A stretch of DNA of 5,443 bases. It comes from Betaproteobacteria bacterium. GTDB lineage: Bacteria; Pseudomonadota; Gammaproteobacteria; Burkholderiales; Burkholderiaceae. The first letter of the stretch is position 1. Each line of letters begins with the position of its first letter. Shown here in pieces: positions 5,138 through 5,443 of the stretch. Under the pieces are notes generated by a model, which was given only the letters and a program-made list of their open reading frames with translations, searched no databases and had not been told where the DNA came from. The stretch spans positions 1 through 5,443 of the forward strand of contig JABMMT010000269.1 of assembly GCA_013205155.1 (NCBI GenBank), given 5' to 3'. A program made the translations under genes and the position numbers.

Positions 5138-5443
5138 TTAAATAACTTTGGCTGCAAATAAGTCATGTAGGTTGAGCGCTCCCAAAAGAGTGCCTGAAGC
5201 ATCTGTTACCACTAGCTGATTGATGCGATGTTTTTCCATCATCTCAATGGCTTCTTCAGCAATCAATTCAGGCGGGATGGTGCGTGGCCTAGAAGTGGTT
5301 GCGTCCTTAATAGTCACGCCATCAAGATTGCTTGTTTTTTCTAGTAGGCGACGTAAGTCACCATCAGTAAAGATCCCAGCAACCTTCTTTGCATCATCTA
5401 AGGTAATTACCATGCCCATACGTTTAGATGTCATTTCTAATAA
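5138..5443 (-). CDS. kdsD: Arabinose-5-phosphate isomerase KdsD, C-terminal CBS part only
   Basis: The last 101 residues of a sugar isomerase with tandem CBS domains; the reading frame is open to the right window edge, so the true start and the N-terminal SIS isomerase domain lie outside. Seen are the end of the first CBS domain (AGIFTDGDLRRLLE, the E. coli KdsD equivalent being GIFTDGDLRR) and most of the second (RPRTIPPELIAEEAIEMM, then INQLVVTDASGTLLGALNLHDL). KdsD converts ribulose 5-phosphate to arabinose 5-phosphate, the first committed sugar of Kdo synthesis. An internal ATG at 5434 is not the start. A position directly before kdsC supports the assignment; another CBS-SIS isomerase paralogue (GutQ type) is much less likely here. 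Confidence 0.93.
   Translation of the reverse strand, partial: LLEMTSKRMGMVITLDDAKKVAGIFTDGDLRRLLEKTSNLDGVTIKDATTSRPRTIPPELIAEEAIEMMEKHRINQLVVTDASGTLLGALNLHDLFAAKVI

Overview
The window is a single, tightly packed block of minus-strand genes. Read in transcription order (right to left) it is kdsD (3' part only) - kdsC - lptC - lptA - lptB - [184-nt gap] - hpf - ptsN - hprK - rapZ (5' part only). This is the widely conserved proteobacterial lipopolysaccharide-transport / nitrogen-PTS neighbourhood. The presence of hprK between ptsN and rapZ, the moderate GC content and the protein sequences point to a betaproteobacterium of the order Burkholderiales. A small-genome freshwater lineage such as Polynucleobacter is my best guess, but that is inference from recalled family resemblance, not from a search.

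Right part (2565-5443), envelope module: KdsD and KdsC are enzymes of Kdo synthesis (the sugar linking lipid A to the LPS core). LptC, LptA and LptB are the inner-membrane anchor, periplasmic bridge and ATPase of the machine that carries LPS to the outer membrane. Spacings are 17 nt, 3 nt, 1 nt and a 4-nt ATGA overlap, so these five are almost certainly co-transcribed and partly translationally coupled.

Middle (2381-2564): the only real gap in the window. In the usual order rpoN (sigma-54) lies between lptB and hpf; here it is absent and I see no recognisable remnant. The gap holds the hpf leader, with an 8-bp inverted repeat whose arms are an SD-like and an anti-SD-like sequence, a possible 37-codon upstream ORF that runs into hpf, a C7 tract and short direct repeats. 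No convincing terminator was seen.

Left part (1-2380), ribosome hibernation and phosphotransfer regulation: short HPF, EIIA-Ntr (PtsN), HPr kinase/phosphorylase (HprK) and the P-loop protein RapZ. PtsN/HprK overlap by ATGA and HprK/RapZ are 3 nt apart. PtsN and HprK both act on or with HPr, so this half is a regulatory phosphotransfer module.

No mobile element, CRISPR array, tRNA/rRNA gene or defence system is present. The window is mostly an ordinary core-genome operon. The unusual points are the missing rpoN and the structured hpf leader left in its place.
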